Shown here: piece by piece, positions 28,488 to 37,697 of the stretch | Layout: the number at the start of each line of letters is the position of its first letter | Numbering within the stretch: position 1 is the stretch's first letter | DNA from: Lysobacterales bacterium | GTDB lineage: Bacteria > Pseudomonadota > Gammaproteobacteria > Xanthomonadales > Rhodanobacteraceae | Assembly: GCA_014338185.1 (NCBI GenBank) | Contig: QUBV01000010.1 | Coordinates: forward strand, 1 to 64,000 | Direction: 5' to 3' | Length of the DNA stretch: 64,000 bases | Made by a program: the position numbers and the translations under genes | Notes under the pieces: model-generated | Told to the model about the DNA's origin: nothing | Database searches by the model: none | What the model saw: only the letters and a program-made list of their open reading frames with translations

Positions 28488-29038
28488 GCCTGCGCGCTGC
28501 GGCCGCTGCGCCAGGCGTTGACCACCAGCAGGGCCTGCGCGCACATCTGCGCCGATGGCGCCTCGCCGTCGATGCGCAGCGTGCCCTCGGGCGGCGCGTC
28601 GAAGCGCGTGGTCATCGCATCGACCAGCGCCGGCAGGCGATCACCGGCCGGATGGCTGCCGCGCGCGACGTCACGCTCGATGCGCAGGCGCGCGAGCGAA
28701 GGCCGGCACTCCACCAGCAGCGGCAGCACGGCATGGCCGTGCTGGGCGGCGGTGGCCGCCACCGCATCGAAGTCCTTGCGCCGCGCGAACGTCATGCCGT
28801 CGAGCACGCTCGGGGCGCCAAGCACGCAGTTGATCTCCAGCGCCATGAGCACGCCACGGAACGCGGCGCGCTTTTCCATGCGCGTGTAGCTGCAGGTGGG
28901 GAACATCGCCGCGCGGATCGCATCGCGGCAGATGCGCCGCAACGCCAGCTCGCGCTCGAGCGCGCGCGCGATGGTGGTCTTGCCGGCACCGGGCAGGCCC
29001 ATGAGCGCCACCACGATGCGATCGGCGGACGTGCTCAT
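28442..29038 (-). CDS. AAA_33-type P-loop kinase
   Basis: A 198-residue protein with a Walker A motif at its start, VALMGLPGAGKTTIAR (about 10-25), followed by the lid-type arginine region RRICRDAIRAAMF and a strand VLDGMTFARRKDFDAV typical of small-molecule or polynucleotide kinases of the AAA_33/zeta-toxin-like group. The C-terminus is short and carries RIDGEAP. The substrate cannot be named. The ATG at 29038 is chosen because it directly precedes the P-loop strand. It is convergent with the TIGR03032 gene, with a 46-bp overlap, and divergent from the DUF502 gene. Confidence 0.78.
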   Translation of the reverse strand: MSTSADRIVVALMGLPGAGKTTIARALERELALRRICRDAIRAAMFPTCSYTRMEKRAAFRGVLMALEINCVLGAPSVLDGMTFARRKDFDAVAATAAQHGHAVLPLLVECRPSLARLRIERDVARGSHPAGDRLPALVDAMTTRFDAPPEGTLRIDGEAPSAQMCAQALLVVNAWRSGRSAQAQGPVAASDPAGSVA

Positions 29039-29145
29039 GCGGCGCTCCCGCGGGCCCGGTGGCGCGCCCGTGCCGCCGTGCGCGTGCCGCCCCGCATGGG
29101 TGATCGTGATGTCCGTGATGCCATCGGCTCTCCCCTCGCCTCGGC

Positions 29146-29151
29146 TAGAAT
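29146..29151 (+). promoter_or_regulatory. Candidate -10 box of DUF502 gene
   Basis: TAGAAT preceded by CGGC lies 55 bp before the DUF502 ATG. It matches the -10 consensus at five of six positions; the -35 region shows no clear hexamer. Confidence 0.35.
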
Positions 29152-29205
29152 CCCGGTGCCATCTTCGCGCAGCGGCGGGTGCCACGCCAATCGACCGGGA
29201 TTCCC

Positions 29206-29847
29206 ATGCGCTCCCTCCATATCCAACGCTACCTGTTCGCCGGCCTGCTCACGATCATTCCGATCTGGCTGACCTGGATCGTGTTCAAGTGGATCTTCGC
29301 GCTGCTGTCGGACGTCAACCTGCCGTGGATCACCGCGCTCGTCAACGCCTATCCCGACACGCTCGGCCACCTGCGCCAGGACTGGCTGCTGTCGATGCTC
29401 GCGTTCGTGAGCACACTGGTGCTGCTGTACGTGATCGGCTTCGCGGCCTCGCGCGTGCTTGGCCAGCGCGTGCTGGCGCTGTTCGAGCGCCTGATCGAGC
29501 ACATCCCGATTGCCCACAGCATCTATGGCGGGGCCAAGAAGCTCATGGCGATGCTGCAGAGCAAGCCCGGCGGCACCCAGCGTGTGGTGCTGGTCGCATT
29601 CCCCTCGCCCGAACTGCGCACGATCGGCTTCGTCACGCGCGTGTTTCGCGACGCGGCGGGAGTGGAGCATGCCGCGGTCTACATCCCCACCACACCCAAC
29701 CCGACCGGCGGCTACCTTGAGATCGTGCCGGTCGCGCAACTCACCGCTACCGACTGGAGCGTGGACCAGGCGATGGCGTTCGTGCTGTCGGTTGGCGCCA
29801 CCTCGCCCGACCCGCTGCCATTTCCGATTTCGGGGAATCCGCCATGA
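29206..29847 (+). CDS. DUF502 family membrane protein
   Basis: A 213-residue inner-membrane protein. Two hydrophobic segments are clear, YLFAGLLTIIPIWLTWIVFKWIFALL (about 9-34) and LLSMLAFVSTLVLLYVIGFAA (about 63-84). They are followed by the DUF502 signature IPIAHSIYGGAKKLMAMLQ and VYIPTTPNPTGGYLEIVP. The family is widespread in bacteria and chloroplasts and has no settled function, though plant relatives affect leaf hydraulics. Its stop codon overlaps the ATG of the M14 gene by 4 bp, so the two are probably co-expressed. Confidence 0.88.
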   Translation: MRSLHIQRYLFAGLLTIIPIWLTWIVFKWIFALLSDVNLPWITALVNAYPDTLGHLRQDWLLSMLAFVSTLVLLYVIGFAASRVLGQRVLALFERLIEHIPIAHSIYGGAKKLMAMLQSKPGGTQRVVLVAFPSPELRTIGFVTRVFRDAAGVEHAAVYIPTTPNPTGGYLEIVPVAQLTATDWSVDQAMAFVLSVGATSPDPLPFPISGNPP

Positions 29848-31685
29848 ACCTGCTGCGCTCGCTGTGCCTGCTGCTCCTCGCCTGCTGCCTGGCGCCGTTC
29901 GCGCATGGCGCCACAGGCGCCGCCGACTGGACCACGCCGGCCGAACGCGCGCAGTTCCGCACCACGCCCTCCTACGCCGACACGCGCGCCTACCTGCAGC
30001 GCCTGGCCGAGGCCGCACCCGGCACCCTGCAGCTCACGCGCTTCGGGGTGTCGCCCGAAGGCCGCGATCTCATGCTCGTGGTCGCGGCCGGCGGCGGCGA
30101 GTTCACACCGCAGGCCGCACGCGCCTCGGGCAAGACCATCGTGCTGGTGCAGGCAGGCATCCATGCCGGCGAGATCGAGGGCAAGGACGCCGCGCTCATG
30201 CTGCTGCGTGACCTCGCGTTCAAGCGCGGGCACCGTCACCTGCTCGACCACACGATCCTGCTGTGGCTGCCGATCTTCAACGTCGACGGCCACGAGAACT
30301 CCAGCCCGTGGAACCGCATCAACCAGAACGGGCCGCAGCAGATGGGCTTTCGCGCGACGGCGCAGAACCTCAACCTCAACCGCGACTACATGAAGGCCGA
30401 CGCGCCCGAGATGCGCGCGTGGCTGGCGATGTTCGACGCATGGCACCCGGACCTGTTCCTCGACATCCACACCACCGACGGCGCCGACTACCAGTACGAC
30501 CTCATGTGGTACATGGAGCAGTGGGGGCCGCTGCATCCGGCCGTGCAGCGCTGGCAGGGCGAGGCCTTCGAGCGCGACATCGTGCCCGCCTACGAGCGCA
30601 AGCGGCACCTCGCGGCGCCCTACCTGGAACTGGTCGATGGCGGCGATCTGCGCAAGGGCATCAGCAACTTCGGCTCGGGTCCGCGCTTCTCGACCGGCTA
30701 CGTGGCGCTGCGCAACCGCGCCGCGCTGCTGGTGGAGACGCACATGCTCAAGCCCTACGCGGTACGCGTGCGCGCCGCGCATGACTTCGTGCTGGCCACG
30801 CTCGAACGGCTCGCGCGCGACGAGGGCGCGCTGCGCCGCGCGGTCACCCAGGCCGATGCCGACACCGTCGCGCGCGGGCGCAAGGGCGGCGCGAGCCTTG
30901 CGGTCGCATTCAAGACCTCGACCCAATCGGTGCCGTTCACGCTCAAGGGCTATGCCTGGAGCCACACCCCCAGCGACATCTCGGGCGGCGACTGGGTGCG
31001 CTACGACCCTCGTCGGCCGCGCACCTACGTGGTGCCGCATTACCGCGACCTGGTGGCGAGCCAGACCGTGTCGCTGCCGGCCGCCTACCTCGTGCCCAGC
31101 GGCTGGCCGCAGGTGGTCGAACGCCTGCGCCTGCACGGCATCCGCGTGCAGCGCATCGACCATGCGCTCGAACTCGCGGTCGAGCACGACCAACTCGATG
31201 CGCCGCAATGGGCCGGCAAGCCGTTCGAGGGCCACCACCTGCTCACGCGCTTCGAGCAGGCGCGCAAGCCGGCCACGCTCGCGTTCGCACCCGGCGCGGT
31301 CCTCGTGCCGCTGGACCAGCCGCTGGCCAATGTCGCGATCAACCTGCTCGAACCGCAGGCCAGCGATTCGCTGCTGCGCTGGGGCCTGTTCGATGCCATC
31401 TTCGAACAGAAGGAATACGCCGATCCGCGCGTGACCGAGCAGATCGCGCGCGACATGCTCGCGCGCGATCCCGCGCTGCGGCAGGAGTTCGAACAGCGCC
31501 TGGCCAGCGACACGGCCTTTGCCGCATCGCCTTGGGCGCGCCTGGACTTCTTCTACCGGCGCTCGCCGTGGTACGCGACCCAGCGCGTGGGCGCCTATCC
31601 GGTCGTGCGCCTGGACAGCGCCGCCGTCGCCAGCGCCACGGGTGCCGGGACGGGTGCGGGCGCGGGTACGGCCACCTCCCGATAA
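29844..31685 (+). CDS. Exported M14 family zinc carboxypeptidase
   Basis: A 613-residue exported peptidase. The signal peptide is at about 1-23 (APFAHG-AT). The catalytic centre is complete: QAGIHAGEIEGKD (zinc His and Glu), NLNLNRDYMKAD (Asn-Arg substrate clamp), LDIHTTDGADY (third zinc His) and ALLVETHMLKPY (general-base Glu). It differs from the first M14 enzyme in the window in length and in lacking the amidotransferase-like end, so the two are not recent duplicates. The C-terminus is a Gly/Ala/Thr linker. It begins inside the DUF502 stop codon (ATGA). It probably degrades peptides in the periplasm or outside. Confidence 0.9.
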   Translation: MNLLRSLCLLLLACCLAPFAHGATGAADWTTPAERAQFRTTPSYADTRAYLQRLAEAAPGTLQLTRFGVSPEGRDLMLVVAAGGGEFTPQAARASGKTIVLVQAGIHAGEIEGKDAALMLLRDLAFKRGHRHLLDHTILLWLPIFNVDGHENSSPWNRINQNGPQQMGFRATAQNLNLNRDYMKADAPEMRAWLAMFDAWHPDLFLDIHTTDGADYQYDLMWYMEQWGPLHPAVQRWQGEAFERDIVPAYERKRHLAAPYLELVDGGDLRKGISNFGSGPRFSTGYVALRNRAALLVETHMLKPYAVRVRAAHDFVLATLERLARDEGALRRAVTQADADTVARGRKGGASLAVAFKTSTQSVPFTLKGYAWSHTPSDISGGDWVRYDPRRPRTYVVPHYRDLVASQTVSLPAAYLVPSGWPQVVERLRLHGIRVQRIDHALELAVEHDQLDAPQWAGKPFEGHHLLTRFEQARKPATLAFAPGAVLVPLDQPLANVAINLLEPQASDSLLRWGLFDAIFEQKEYADPRVTEQIARDMLARDPALRQEFEQRLASDTAFAASPWARLDFFYRRSPWYATQRVGAYPVVRLDSAAVASATGAGTGAGAGTATSR

Positions 31686-31866
31686 CACGCTGTTCCGGAA
31701 CGGAAACCTTGCCTCGGCAGTGACCTTTGACACGGGCCGTGCCGGCCCCGCACGCGTTACCCTCGCGCATCGCCCTGCCGCTTGCATCGCACGCGTGCCC
31801 ATCCGCACGCCACGACCCGTGCGACCTGCAGGCCCACCTGCCACATCCCTTGCCATGGAGTCTTCG

Positions 31867-33891
31867 ATGAACGCGTTGTTCCGCAAACACCTGCCACTGG
31901 CGATCTGCGCCGCGCTGTCGACCGGCGCCGTGGCCGCCTCGTTCGATACCAGCGAACTCGACACCAAGCTCAATCCCTGTGCCGACTTCAATGCGTTCGT
32001 CAACGCCAAGTGGGTGGCAGCCAACCCGATTCCGGCCGACAAGACGCGCTGGGGCGCATTCGATGCACTGCGCGAGCAGAGCCTGCAGACCCAGCACGAG
32101 ATCGTCGAGGCCGCCGCGCGCGGTGCCGACCAGGCCAGTGCCGGCTCGATCGAGCAGAAGATCGGTTGGTTCTATCGCGCGGGCATGGACGAGGCCGCGA
32201 TCGAGAAGGCCGGCATCACCCCGCTCGAGCCCGAGCTGGCACGCATCGCCGCGATCCAAAAGCCGGCCGACATCACCGCCTACCTCACCGACGCGATGGC
32301 GCGCGGCCAGGGCGACCTGTTCATGTTCGGGGCCGGTCCCGACTTCAAGGACTCCAAGATCCAGATCGCATTCGCGATGCAGGGCGGACTGTCCCTGCCC
32401 ACGGCCGAGTACTACAGCAAGGCCGAGTACAAGGAATTGCGCGAAGCCTACAAGGCCCACGTCGCCAAGATGCTCGAGCTGGCCGGCAGCGACGCCGCCA
32501 CCGCCAAGCGTGACGCCGAGCGCGTGCTGGCGTTCGAGACGCGCCTGGCCACGGCATCGCTTACCCCGGTGGAATGGCGCAAGCCCGAAAACCAGTACCA
32601 CTTCGTGACCGTCGCGCAGGCCGACGCGGCATCGCCCAACTTCCCGTGGAGCAAGTTCCTTGCCGCGCAGAAGGCCGACATCAAGGGCGGCTTCTCGCTG
32701 TCGCAGCCCAGGTTCTTCGCCGAGATGGACAAGATGATCGTCGACGTGCCGGTGGCGCACTGGCAGGCCTACCTGCGCGCGCATGCGATCGACAACGCCG
32801 CGCCCTACCTGTCCAAGGCCTTCGCCACCGAGTCGTTCGAGTTCTACAAGAAGACGCTCAGCGGCCAGAAGGAGCAGGAAGCGCGCTGGAAGCGCGTGCT
32901 CGGCGCCACCAATCGCAGCATGGGCATGGCGCTGGGCGAACTGTACGTGGCCAAGGCCTTCCCGCCGGCCGCCAAGCAGCGCGCGCAGGAACTGGTGACC
33001 AACGTGGTGGCCGCGCTCAAGACCCGCATCGAGCACCTGGACTGGATGAGCGATGCGACCAAGACCAAGGCGCTGGAGAAGTGGGGCACCTTCCTGCCCA
33101 AGATCGGCTATCCCGACAAGTGGCGCGACTGGTCGGGCCTGTCCATCAAGCCCGGCGACTATTATGGCAACGTGATGGCGGCCGCACGCTTCAACAACGC
33201 CTGGGACGTGGCCAAGATCGGCCAGCCCACCGACCGCCTCGAATGGGGCATGACCCCGCAGACGGTCAACGCCTACTACAACCCCAGCGACAACACGATC
33301 AACTTCCCGGCTGCGATCCTGCAGCCGCCGTTCTTCGACTTCAAGGCCGACGATGCGCTCAACTACGGCGGCATCGGCGCGGTGATCGGCCACGAGGCCA
33401 CCCACGGCTTCGACGACGAGGGCAGCCAGTTCGATGCGCAGGGCAACAATGTCAACTGGTGGACCAAGGACGATCGCAACAAGTTCGACGCCCGCACCGA
33501 CAAGCTGGTCAAGCAGTTCGACGCCTACGAGCCGTTGCCGGGCAAGCACGTCAACGGCCGGCTCACGCTGGGCGAGAACATCGCCGATCTCGGCGGCATC
33601 AACGTGGCATGGGACGCGTTCCAGCGCACGCTCAAGGCCCATCCGGAACAGGACGCCAAGATCGACGGCTACACGCCCGACCAGCGCTTCTTCCTCAACT
33701 GGGCGCGGGTGTGGCGCGGGTCGATCCGCCCCGAACAGCTGCAGGTGATGCTCAACGCCGACCCGCATGCGCCCGCGCAGTACCGCGCGATGGCGGCGCC
33801 GTCCAACATGCCGCAGTTCGCGACGGCGTTCTCATGCAAGGCGGGCGATGCGATGGTGCGCAGTGGCGACCAGCAGGTGAAGATCTGGTGA
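31867..33891 (+). CDS. Exported M13 (neprilysin-like) metallopeptidase, copy 1
   Basis: A 674-residue exported zinc endopeptidase of the neprilysin/PepO family. A signal peptide covers about 1-23 (GAVAA-SF); it has no lipobox. Conserved M13 blocks are NAKWVAANPIPADKTRWGAFDALRE, VNAYYNPSDNTINFPAAILQPPFF, the zinc motif VIGHEATHGFDDEG (H509, E510, H513), and GENIADLGG with the third zinc ligand E570. The protein closes with CKAGDAMVRSGDQQVKIW, a usual M13 C-terminus. An upstream in-frame ATG at 31855 would add four residues (MESS). It is followed in tandem by a close paralog. Confidence 0.93.
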   Translation: MNALFRKHLPLAICAALSTGAVAASFDTSELDTKLNPCADFNAFVNAKWVAANPIPADKTRWGAFDALREQSLQTQHEIVEAAARGADQASAGSIEQKIGWFYRAGMDEAAIEKAGITPLEPELARIAAIQKPADITAYLTDAMARGQGDLFMFGAGPDFKDSKIQIAFAMQGGLSLPTAEYYSKAEYKELREAYKAHVAKMLELAGSDAATAKRDAERVLAFETRLATASLTPVEWRKPENQYHFVTVAQADAASPNFPWSKFLAAQKADIKGGFSLSQPRFFAEMDKMIVDVPVAHWQAYLRAHAIDNAAPYLSKAFATESFEFYKKTLSGQKEQEARWKRVLGATNRSMGMALGELYVAKAFPPAAKQRAQELVTNVVAALKTRIEHLDWMSDATKTKALEKWGTFLPKIGYPDKWRDWSGLSIKPGDYYGNVMAAARFNNAWDVAKIGQPTDRLEWGMTPQTVNAYYNPSDNTINFPAAILQPPFFDFKADDALNYGGIGAVIGHEATHGFDDEGSQFDAQGNNVNWWTKDDRNKFDARTDKLVKQFDAYEPLPGKHVNGRLTLGENIADLGGINVAWDAFQRTLKAHPEQDAKIDGYTPDQRFFLNWARVWRGSIRPEQLQVMLNADPHAPAQYRAMAAPSNMPQFATAFSCKAGDAMVRSGDQQVKIW

Positions 33892-33909
33892 CGCAGGCTC
33901 GCCACCGGC

Positions 33910-33958
33910 GCAGGCCGCACCCGCACCACGGCCACGCTGCGGGCGCGCCGTGGCCTGC
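33910..33958 (+). terminator. Nested hairpins between the two M13 genes
   Basis: Outer stem GCAGGCC/GGCCTGC (33910-33916 with 33952-33958) encloses inner stem CCACGGC/GCCGTGG (33926-33932 with 33947-33953); they overlap, so they are alternatives. Either may reduce read-through between the tandem peptidase genes. Confidence 0.4.
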
Positions 33959-34032
33959 GCGGGCGCCCGCGCCGGTCGCGCGCACCCACTGACACTTCAA
34001 GGTTTCGTCATTCGACGCACGAGGTTGCCGCC

Positions 34033-36063
34033 ATGCCACTCCCCACACCGCGCCTGCTGGTATCCGTCCTCACCCTGGCCGTGAGCATCCCGCTCGCGGC
34101 GGCGCCGGTGTTCGACGTCGGCGATCTCGACCGATCGGTATCGCCCTGCGTGGATTTCAACGCCTACGTCAACGGCAAGTGGGTCGCCGCCAATCCGATC
34201 CCGGCGGACAAGACCCGCTGGGGCGCGTTCGATGAACTGCGTGAGAAGAGCCTCGCCGCCCAGCACGCGCTGGTGGAGCGGGCCGAGCGGGGTGCCGACG
34301 CGGCCGCGCCTGGCTCGATCGAGCAGAAGATCGGCTGGCTGTACCGCTCGGGCATGGATGAGGCGGCGATCGACAAGGCCGGGTACGCTCCGCTCAAGCC
34401 CGACCTGGCGGCGATCGCGCGGCTGCGCAACACGCGCGACATCACTGCCTGGCTCGGACGGGCCTTTGCGCGTGGCGACGGCATCGGCTTCCACTTCGGC
34501 CCCGGCGCCGACTACAAGGATGCGCGCCGCCAGATCGCGTTCGCGCGCCAGGGTGGGCTCGGCCTGCCCACGCCCGACTACTACAGCAAGGACGAGCACA
34601 AGGACATCCGTGCCGCCTACGTCGCCTATCTCGCCAGGCTGTTCGAACTCACCGGCGTCAAGCGCCCGCTCGCTGCGCGCAAGGCACAGGACGTGCTCGC
34701 CTTCGAGACGCGCCTGGCCAAGGCCTCGCTGTCGCGCGTCGAACTGCGCGATCCGGCCAACCAGTACCACTTCGTCAGCGTGGCCGATGCCGACAAGCTC
34801 ACGCCGCACTTCGACTGGGGCGCCTTTCTCAAGGCACTGGACCTGGCGCCGGGCGACGGCTTGTCGCTGTCGCAGCCGAAGTTCTTCGCCGAGTTCGACG
34901 CGATGCTCGCCGACGTTCCGGCCACGCAATGGCGCGACTACCTCACCGCGCACACGATCGACGATGCCGCGCCGTTCCTGTCGCAGCCGTTCCAGCAGGC
35001 CCACTTCGACTTCCACGACCACACGCTCAACGGCCAACCCGAGCAGCGCGCCCGCTGGAAGCGCGTGCTCGACGCGGTCAATGCCGGCATGGGCATGGCA
35101 CTGGGCGAGCTGTACGTGAAGGACTACTTCCCGCCCGCGGCCAAGGCACGCGCGCAGCAACTGGTCGACAACGTCAACAACGCGATGAAGGCGCGACTGG
35201 AACGGCTCGACTGGATGAGCCAACCCACGCGCGAGAAGGCCTTGGCCAAGTGGTCGACGTTCCTGCCCAAGATCGGCTATCCCGACACCTGGCGCACCTG
35301 GGACGGACTCAAGATCGTGCCCAGCGACTACTACGCCAACCTGCGTGCGGCAGCGGCATTCAATTACCGCTACCAGCTCGACAAGATCGGCAAGCCCACC
35401 GACCGCTACGAGTGGTTCATGACGCCGCAGACGGTCAACGCCTACTACAGCGCGGCCACCAACACGATCAACTTTCCGGCCGCGATCCTGCAGCCGCCGT
35501 TCTTCTACGCCGACGGCGACGATGCGATCAACTATGGCGGCATCGGCGCCGTGATCGGGCATGAGTCGGGCCACGGCTTCGATGACAAGGGCAGCCAGTT
35601 CGACGGCGCCGGCAACAATGTCAACTGGTGGACCCAGCAGGACCGCGACCGTTTCGACGAACGCAGCGCGCGCCTCGTCGCCCAGTTCGATGCCTACGTG
35701 CCGCTGGCCGACCACCCCGACCAGCACGTCAACGGCAAGCTCACGCTGGGCGAGAACATCGGCGACCTGGGCGGCCTTGCGTTTGCCTACGATGCGCTGC
35801 AGGCCGCCACCGCCGGGCAACCCGACCCGATGATCGACGGCCTCGGCCGCGACCAGCGCTTCTTCCTCAACTGGGCGCGGGTGTGGCGCGGTAACATCCG
35901 CGACAAGGCCCAGCTCGTGCTGCTCAACACCGACCCGCACGCACCGGCCAGGTTCCGCGCGATCGGCGCCCCTTCCAACATGGCGGCCTTCGCGCGCGCC
36001 TTCGCCTGCAAGGCCGGCGATCCGATGGTGCGCAGCGGCGAGCAACAGGTGAAGATCTGGTAA
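34033..36063 (+). CDS. Exported M13 (neprilysin-like) metallopeptidase, copy 2
   Basis: A 676-residue paralog of the preceding enzyme, with a signal peptide at about 1-23 (PLAAA-PV). The zinc site is intact: VIGHESGHGFDDKG (H510, E511, H514) and GENIGDLGG (E574). Long stretches match copy 1 almost word for word (NGKWVAANPIPADKTRWGAFDELRE; AGDPMVRSGEQQVKIW), while the substrate-facing parts differ, for example HVNGKLTLGEN preceded by an insert ADHPDQ. A tandem duplication with diverged specificity is the simplest reading. It starts 141 bp after copy 1. Confidence 0.93.
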   Translation: MPLPTPRLLVSVLTLAVSIPLAAAPVFDVGDLDRSVSPCVDFNAYVNGKWVAANPIPADKTRWGAFDELREKSLAAQHALVERAERGADAAAPGSIEQKIGWLYRSGMDEAAIDKAGYAPLKPDLAAIARLRNTRDITAWLGRAFARGDGIGFHFGPGADYKDARRQIAFARQGGLGLPTPDYYSKDEHKDIRAAYVAYLARLFELTGVKRPLAARKAQDVLAFETRLAKASLSRVELRDPANQYHFVSVADADKLTPHFDWGAFLKALDLAPGDGLSLSQPKFFAEFDAMLADVPATQWRDYLTAHTIDDAAPFLSQPFQQAHFDFHDHTLNGQPEQRARWKRVLDAVNAGMGMALGELYVKDYFPPAAKARAQQLVDNVNNAMKARLERLDWMSQPTREKALAKWSTFLPKIGYPDTWRTWDGLKIVPSDYYANLRAAAAFNYRYQLDKIGKPTDRYEWFMTPQTVNAYYSAATNTINFPAAILQPPFFYADGDDAINYGGIGAVIGHESGHGFDDKGSQFDGAGNNVNWWTQQDRDRFDERSARLVAQFDAYVPLADHPDQHVNGKLTLGENIGDLGGLAFAYDALQAATAGQPDPMIDGLGRDQRFFLNWARVWRGNIRDKAQLVLLNTDPHAPARFRAIGAPSNMAAFARAFACKAGDPMVRSGEQQVKIW

Positions 36064-36225
36064 GCCGCTTCCGGCGTCCAGGTGGGTGTGGGGTCGCACC
36101 GGCCCGGCCCCACGGCCGGCTGCGGCCGCCTCGCGCAGCCAGCCATCCGGCACGGCCGGACCTGAGCCATCGCGTACGCGCGGATCACGCGGCGGCAACC
36201 GCGTCGGCGCGCGCAGGCCGCGTGC

Positions 36226-36231
36226 TACAGT
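36226..36231 (+). promoter_or_regulatory. Candidate -10 box of tnaA
   Basis: TACAGT lies 40 bp before the GTG start of tryptophanase, with a ribosome site GGGAG at 36260-36264. I see no tnaC-like leader peptide between them. Confidence 0.35.
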
Positions 36232-36271
36232 CGCAAGGTTTGCAGCATGGCCGCTGCCTGGGAGATCGCTC

Positions 36272-37645
36272 GTGGAATTTCGCACCATCATCGAACCCTT
36301 CCGCATCCAGTCGGTGGCACCGCTGCGCATGACCACGCGCGAGCAGCGCCGCGCCGCGATCGCGGCGGCCGGCTACAACCTGTTCGGCCTGCATTCCGAC
36401 GACGTGATGATCGACCTGCTCACCGACTCGGGCACCGGCGCGATGAGCCGGGACCAGTGGGCGGCGATCCAGCATGGCGACGAGTCCTATGCGGGCAGCC
36501 CGTCGTACGAGATCTTCCGCGACGCGGTACAGGCGCTGTTTCCGTTCAAGCACGTGATCCCGACCCACCAAGGTCGCGCCGCGGAAAAGATCATCTTCAC
36601 GGTGCTCGGCGGCAAGGACCGCACGATCCCGAGCAACACCCACTTCGATACCACCCGCGCGAACATCGAATACAGCGGCGCCGAGGCGGTCGACCTCGTG
36701 ATCGCCGAGGGGCGCGACCCGGCCAGCCAGCACCCGTTCAAGGGCAACATGGACATTGCCGCGCTCGATGCCTTCCTCAGCCGCAACGCGGGGCGCGTGC
36801 CGGTGGTGTTCATCACGATCACCAACAATTCCGGCGGCGGCCAACCCGTGAGCCTTGCCAACCTGCGCGAGACCCACGCGACATGCCGCAAGCACGGCGT
36901 GCCGCTGTTCCTCGATGCCTGCCGCTTCGCCGAGAACGCATGGTTCATCCGCGAACGCGAGCCGGGCCAGCAGGGCCGCGCGGTGGCCGACATCGTGCGC
37001 GACATGGCCGCGCTCGCCGACGGCATGACGATGAGCGCGAAGAAGGATCCGATGGGCAACATCGGCGGCTGGCTCGCGCTCAACGACGACGCGCTGGCCG
37101 AGCAGTGCCGCAACCTGCTGATCCTCACCGAAGGCTTCCCGACCTACGGCGGCCTCGCCGGGCGCGACCTCGAAGCGCTGGCGCAGGGCCTCAAGGAAGT
37201 GGTCGACCACGACTACCTGCGCTACCGCATCCGCTCGACCGCCTACCTCGGCGAGGCGCTGGCGCGCTCGGGCATCCCGGTGGTGCAGCCGATCGGCGGC
37301 CACGCGGTGTACCTGGACGCACGCGCGCTGCTGCCGCACATCGCGCCCCTGCAGTACCCGGGGCAGGCACTCGCGGTGGCGCTGTACGAGGCCGGTGGCG
37401 TGCGCGGCTGCGAGATCGGCACGGTCATGTTCGGCCGCCACAGTGACGGCAGCGAACACGCGGCCGCACTCGATCTCGTGCGCCTGGCGATCCCGCGCCG
37501 CACCTACACCCAAAGCCACATCGACTACGTGATCGAGGTGTGCCAGCAGGTCGCGGCGAAGGCCGCTGACCTGCGCGGCTACCGCATCGTGGCCGAGCCG
37601 CGCCAGCTGCGCCACTTCACTGCGCGTTTCGAACCGCTGGCTTGA
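36272..37645 (+). CDS. tnaA: Tryptophanase TnaA (GTG start)
   Basis: PLP enzyme that splits L-tryptophan into indole, pyruvate and ammonia; cytoplasmic. The 457-residue protein starts at GTG, giving the family N-terminus EFRTIIEPFRI, with GGGAG seven bases upstream; the first in-frame ATG would cut off the conserved EPFRI. Hallmarks are DLLTDSGTGAMS, IPTHQGRAAEKI, ITITNNSGGGQPVSLANL, LDACRFAENAWFI, the PLP lysine in MTMSAKKDPMG (about K257) and EGFPTYGGLAGRDLEAL. Two positions that separate tryptophanase from tyrosine phenol-lyase favour tryptophanase: Asp in HFDTTR and His in LRHFTARF. No transporter gene or TnaC leader accompanies it. Confidence 0.9.
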   Translation: MEFRTIIEPFRIQSVAPLRMTTREQRRAAIAAAGYNLFGLHSDDVMIDLLTDSGTGAMSRDQWAAIQHGDESYAGSPSYEIFRDAVQALFPFKHVIPTHQGRAAEKIIFTVLGGKDRTIPSNTHFDTTRANIEYSGAEAVDLVIAEGRDPASQHPFKGNMDIAALDAFLSRNAGRVPVVFITITNNSGGGQPVSLANLRETHATCRKHGVPLFLDACRFAENAWFIREREPGQQGRAVADIVRDMAALADGMTMSAKKDPMGNIGGWLALNDDALAEQCRNLLILTEGFPTYGGLAGRDLEALAQGLKEVVDHDYLRYRIRSTAYLGEALARSGIPVVQPIGGHAVYLDARALLPHIAPLQYPGQALAVALYEAGGVRGCEIGTVMFGRHSDGSEHAAALDLVRLAIPRRTYTQSHIDYVIEVCQQVAAKAADLRGYRIVAEPRQLRHFTARFEPLA

Positions 37646-37674
37646 CCGTGCGCGGCGCGGCCGCGGCCGCACGG
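37646..37674. terminator. Hairpin between convergent tnaA and Lrp gene
   Basis: Stem CCGTGCG/CGCACGG directly after the tnaA stop codon, with further partial pairing inside the 15-nt loop. It lies between convergent genes. Confidence 0.45.
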
Positions 37675-37697
37675 CGCCCGCGACCGCGCAGGCGCAC

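Noticed and set aside
36064-36271. Possible TnaC leader peptide before tryptophanase
   Set aside because: No short frame with a tryptophan codon followed by the expected spacing and proline stop context is visible.
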